Below, piece after piece: positions 12,761 to 14,734 of a DNA stretch of 14,734 nt. Within the stretch, counting starts at the first letter, position 1. Each line of letters starts with the position of its first letter. Position numbers and translations under genes: made by a program. The stretch comes from Candidatus Woesearchaeota archaeon (GTDB lineage: Archaea; Nanobdellota; Nanobdellia; Woesearchaeales; GW2011-AR9), in NCBI GenBank assembly GCA_016188105.1, contig JACPIL010000023.1:1-14734 (forward strand), given 5' to 3'. The notes under the pieces were generated by a model. The model was given only the letters and a program-made list of their open reading frames with translations, was not told the origin of the DNA and did not search any database.

Positions 12761-14149
12761 ATGGTGAAAAAAATGAGTGTATTTAAGGTATTGTTATTTC
12801 TGATGGCGTTGATGTTTGCGTTTTCTGCTGTTGCAGAAGAATCTTTGTCGCTTAATGCTGTTCCTTCGTCAGGAAAGGCTCCTTTAGAAGTTACATTTAA
12901 TCTCGTTTCTTCAGAGGAAATACTTTCTGTTTCCTGGGATTTTAATGGCGACGGTATTGAGGATAGTACTGAACTTGCGCCGACTTTTGTTTATGGGGCT
13001 GGAACGCATATTGCTTCTGCAAATGTAACGACAGCAAGCGGAAGCACGATCGTTTCTACGACCATTACTGTAGACGAACCTTTCAGCGTTTCGGTTATCG
13101 CTGTTCCTTCATCAGGAATTGCTCCGCTTACAGTAAAGTTTACAGCCAGCGTTTCTGAATTTCCGGATAAAAATACTATTTTTATGTATTCTTGGGATTT
13201 CAATAACGATGGGGTTGTTGACAGCGTGGAACAGAATCCTAGTTATACTTTTGAGAATGTAGGTGATGTTGTGGCCCAGTTAAAGGTTCGTGATGCCGCT
13301 TCATCCTTTGATGGGATGGAGGTTAGCAAACAGATACCGATAACTGTAAGCTCTTATGACTCCAAAATAAATATTGTTTCTTACTTCCCAACTGCTCTTC
13401 AATTGAAAGAAAACCAAATTACTTTTCTGGTTTCTAATGAAGGTCCAGAACCAATTAAGGATATCAGTGCAAAAGTAATCGGAGAAGGAATTCAGCATCT
13501 CAGTTCAACTACTATTTCTCGTCTTAAACCTGGCGAACAGGATTCGCTTACAGTAAAAATGAATGTGCTGAAAGAAGGTCAGTTGACTGCGTCAGTGAAG
13601 ATTGATGAGAAGATTTTTCCCGTCACCTTTGCTGTCGCTGAACAAGTCAGAGTGAATAAGGAAGAATTAGAATTAAAATTGAAAGAATTAAAACAGAAAC
13701 TCCAGGAACAAGAAGATCTGTATTATGAGAAGAAGGCCGAGAATTATTTAGTTGCGGAAGTATTTGAAAATATTAAAGCGACAAAGAAGCAGCTACAAGA
13801 TGCGCAGCAGCAGCTCTTGACCAACAATCTCTTAGAAGCTAAAGTGAATGTAGATTTGGCCGGTCCGACAATTGAGGATATCGCTTATCGTCTGGGAGAT
13901 GCTCAAAAACCAAAGCAGACGCCGTTATTATGGTTGAAAGAAAATGCCGTGGCTATTACCTCTATCATTGCTGCAGTTGGAACTTTAGGTGGAGTGGCAG
14001 TTAAGATCTCCAAGGGAGCTCAGAAGTTAGGCGGAGATGTGAAGGAGAAATTTACTGCAAAAAAGAAGGATGAGAAAGTTGAAGATAATGCTTCTGAAGC
14101 TGACGACAAAAGTAAAGATGAGCCTGAAGAAGAGAAAGGAAGTTCTTAA
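12761..14149 (+). CDS. Secreted, membrane-anchored PKD-domain surface protein
   Basis: A cell-surface protein of 462 residues. An N-terminal signal peptide (about 6-25, likely cut after AVA) is followed by two PKD domains (about 27-105 and 106-197), each with the hallmark SWDFNxDGxxDS (57-69 and 144-155), whose acidic loop could bind calcium. A CARDB-like beta domain (about 200-295, with NEGPEPIKDI) comes next. A coiled-coil or helical stretch (about 296-355) leads to a transmembrane helix (about 394-415) and a roughly 47-residue, Lys/Glu/Asp-rich cytoplasmic tail. PKD and CARDB domains mediate adhesion or protein contact; the partner is unknown. The ATG at 12761 is preferred for its ribosome-binding site; the ATG at 12773 would still leave a signal peptide. 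Confidence 0.88.
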   Translation: MVKKMSVFKVLLFLMALMFAFSAVAEESLSLNAVPSSGKAPLEVTFNLVSSEEILSVSWDFNGDGIEDSTELAPTFVYGAGTHIASANVTTASGSTIVSTTITVDEPFSVSVIAVPSSGIAPLTVKFTASVSEFPDKNTIFMYSWDFNNDGVVDSVEQNPSYTFENVGDVVAQLKVRDAASSFDGMEVSKQIPITVSSYDSKINIVSYFPTALQLKENQITFLVSNEGPEPIKDISAKVIGEGIQHLSSTTISRLKPGEQDSLTVKMNVLKEGQLTASVKIDEKIFPVTFAVAEQVRVNKEELELKLKELKQKLQEQEDLYYEKKAENYLVAEVFENIKATKKQLQDAQQQLLTNNLLEAKVNVDLAGPTIEDIAYRLGDAQKPKQTPLLWLKENAVAITSIIAAVGTLGGVAVKISKGAQKLGGDVKEKFTAKKKDEKVEDNASEADDKSKDEPEEEKGSS

Positions 14150-14159
14150 TTGAATAAAA

Positions 14160-14319
14160 TGGGCCCGGCCGGACTTTCATCAATTGTCACGATTAGTCTA
14201 AGTGACTAAGCGAATGCAATGAGCGCAGTCGCTCCGCCTCTCAAGTGGCGTGACACTTGTTTCGAACCGGCGACATCCGCCTTGTAAGGGCAGCATCATA
14301 GCCGCTAGACCACGAGCCC
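14160..14319 (-). tRNA. tRNA-Val (anticodon UAC) with a T-loop intron
   Basis: Exon 1 is 14319-14261 and exon 2 is 14173-14160. The acceptor stem pairs GGGCTCG with CGGGCCC (one G-U pair). The D arm is GTC...GAT. The anticodon stem CTGCC/GGCGG encloses the loop CTTACAA, anticodon TAC, hence valine. The T stem is GCCGG/CCGGC. The discriminator is A and no CCA is encoded. The spliced RNA is 73 nt with a standard T-loop TTCGAAT. An 87-nt intron separates tRNA positions 59 and 60. A TATA box lies about 25 nt upstream and a T-rich stretch follows the 3' end. The gene is convergent with the PKD protein gene, 10 bp apart. Confidence 0.92.
14174..14260 (-). other. 87-nt tRNA intron with bulge-helix-bulge splice sites, at position 59/60
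   Basis: Exon bases TTCG (14266-14263) pair with intron bases TGAA (14179-14176), giving a 4-bp central helix with one G-U pair. It is flanked by two 3-nt bulges, AAA (14262-14260) and AGT (14175-14173), which is the pattern cut by archaeal tRNA-splicing endonuclease. The intron side then continues with CAA/TTG and TGTCACG/CGTGACA (14255-14249 with 14191-14185). Inside are two hairpins, GAGCG-ACTG-CGCTC and TTAGTC-ACTTA-GACTAA. No protein is encoded. Confidence 0.85.
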
Positions 14320-14337
14320 ATAAAGAGTCTGGCATTC

Positions 14338-14350
14338 TGTTTATTTATTA
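14338..14350 (-). promoter_or_regulatory. TATA box of tRNA-Val
   Basis: On the minus strand AATAAATAAACAG is centred about 25 nt before G1 of the tRNA at 14319, so transcription starts at or very near the mature 5' end. Confidence 0.5.
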
Positions 14351-14435
14351 ATTTTTTGGAAAATGCCGTAGTTTAGGATTTAGATTACTACTCTTTATGA
14401 GGTTATTTTTTACAGTCTTAATTTAAGAGGAGATA

Positions 14436-14446
14436 TTTTATAAAAA
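14436..14446 (+). promoter_or_regulatory. TATA box of the right-edge gene
   Basis: ATTTTATAAAAAA is centred about 25 nt upstream of the ATG at 14466, predicting a leaderless message. Confidence 0.6.
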
Positions 14447-14465
14447 AGACCAATAATTTCAGATT

Positions 14466-14734
14466 ATGATCAAACGTTATGAACATACTGATGGTACTGG
14501 AGTAGTAGCATTTGCTGGAATTTATTCGCATCTATGGAATTCACAAATAGATTCTGCAGTAGTGTCAGTAATGGAAGCAGCTTTTCCTGATGTAAAGCAG
14601 ATAATGGGGGGAGACCTTCCTTCTAATGTACAAGGGCTTCTAGGTTGTTGGTCTTGGGTTGAGACCATAAACTCACAAGTATGTTTGCTGATGGAGCATG
14701 CTAAGGATGAAAATGGATATTTTATCGCCCACGA
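14466..14734 (+). CDS. Hypothetical protein, N-terminal 89 residues (runs off right edge)
   Basis: The frame is open from the ATG at 14466 to the window end. It begins MIKRYEHTDGTGVVAFAGIY and continues with a segment containing SHLWNSQIDSAVVSVMEAAF, then GGDLPSNVQGLLGCWSWVE and a helical stretch with two further cysteine/methionine-rich residues (VCLLMEHAKDENGYFIAH). There is no signal peptide or clear membrane helix, and I recognise no family. The gene has its own TATA box and is divergent from tRNA-Val. With the C-terminus missing, function cannot be judged. Confidence 0.7.
   Translation, partial: MIKRYEHTDGTGVVAFAGIYSHLWNSQIDSAVVSVMEAAFPDVKQIMGGDLPSNVQGLLGCWSWVETINSQVCLLMEHAKDENGYFIAH

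Noticed and set aside
1..14734. CRISPR array, transposase, rRNA genes, replication origin
   Set aside because: No regularly spaced repeats, transposase motifs, rRNA blocks or clusters of origin-type repeats were seen on either strand.

Overview
The window comes from an AT-rich archaeal genome, most likely a DPANN lineage such as Woesearchaeota; the phylum is an inference from overall feel. Direct archaeal marks are ribosomal protein eS8, a membrane-anchored LonB-type protease, a Trm4/NSUN-like RNA methyltransferase, a tRNA whose intron is bounded by a bulge-helix-bulge motif, and TATA boxes about 25 nt upstream of most first-gene ATGs, implying leaderless mRNAs. Two genes look bacterial in character: a full-length Rel (RelA/SpoT) alarmone synthetase and a class I GAPDH.

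Layout. 1-288 (minus) is the 5' part of a Yip1-like membrane protein gene, divergent from rel (398-2287, plus). GAPDH (2305-3324, minus) converges on rel and diverges from an RNA m5C methyltransferase gene (3432-4385, plus). Monocistronic plus-strand genes follow: a GNAT acetyltransferase, an M29-type metallopeptidase and a four-helix membrane protein. From 6736 to 12457 everything is on the minus strand, as these units in transcription order: scpA; lonB with a coupled 82-aa gene; rps8e with a 192-aa unknown gene; a mini-operon of two peptides (42 and 37 aa) ending in a hairpin terminator; and tsaC with a HAD phosphatase gene. 12493-12698 holds a palindromic element flanked by an 11-bp direct repeat. 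Then come a secreted, membrane-anchored PKD-domain protein (plus), tRNA-Val(UAC) with an 87-nt T-loop intron (minus), and the 5' end of an unknown gene (plus).

Functionally this is mostly a core-gene neighbourhood: translation and tRNA modification (eS8, m5C methyltransferase, TsaC, tRNA-Val), proteostasis (LonB, M29 peptidase), chromosome organisation (ScpA), glycolysis (GAPDH) and stress signalling (Rel).

The most noteworthy items are the archaeal Rel with an intact synthetase and a wrecked hydrolase site, the T-loop intron of tRNA-Val, the MITE-like palindromic insertion, and the coupled peptide mini-operon sitting under a repeat-bearing promoter. No CRISPR array, transposase, rRNA or replication origin was seen.
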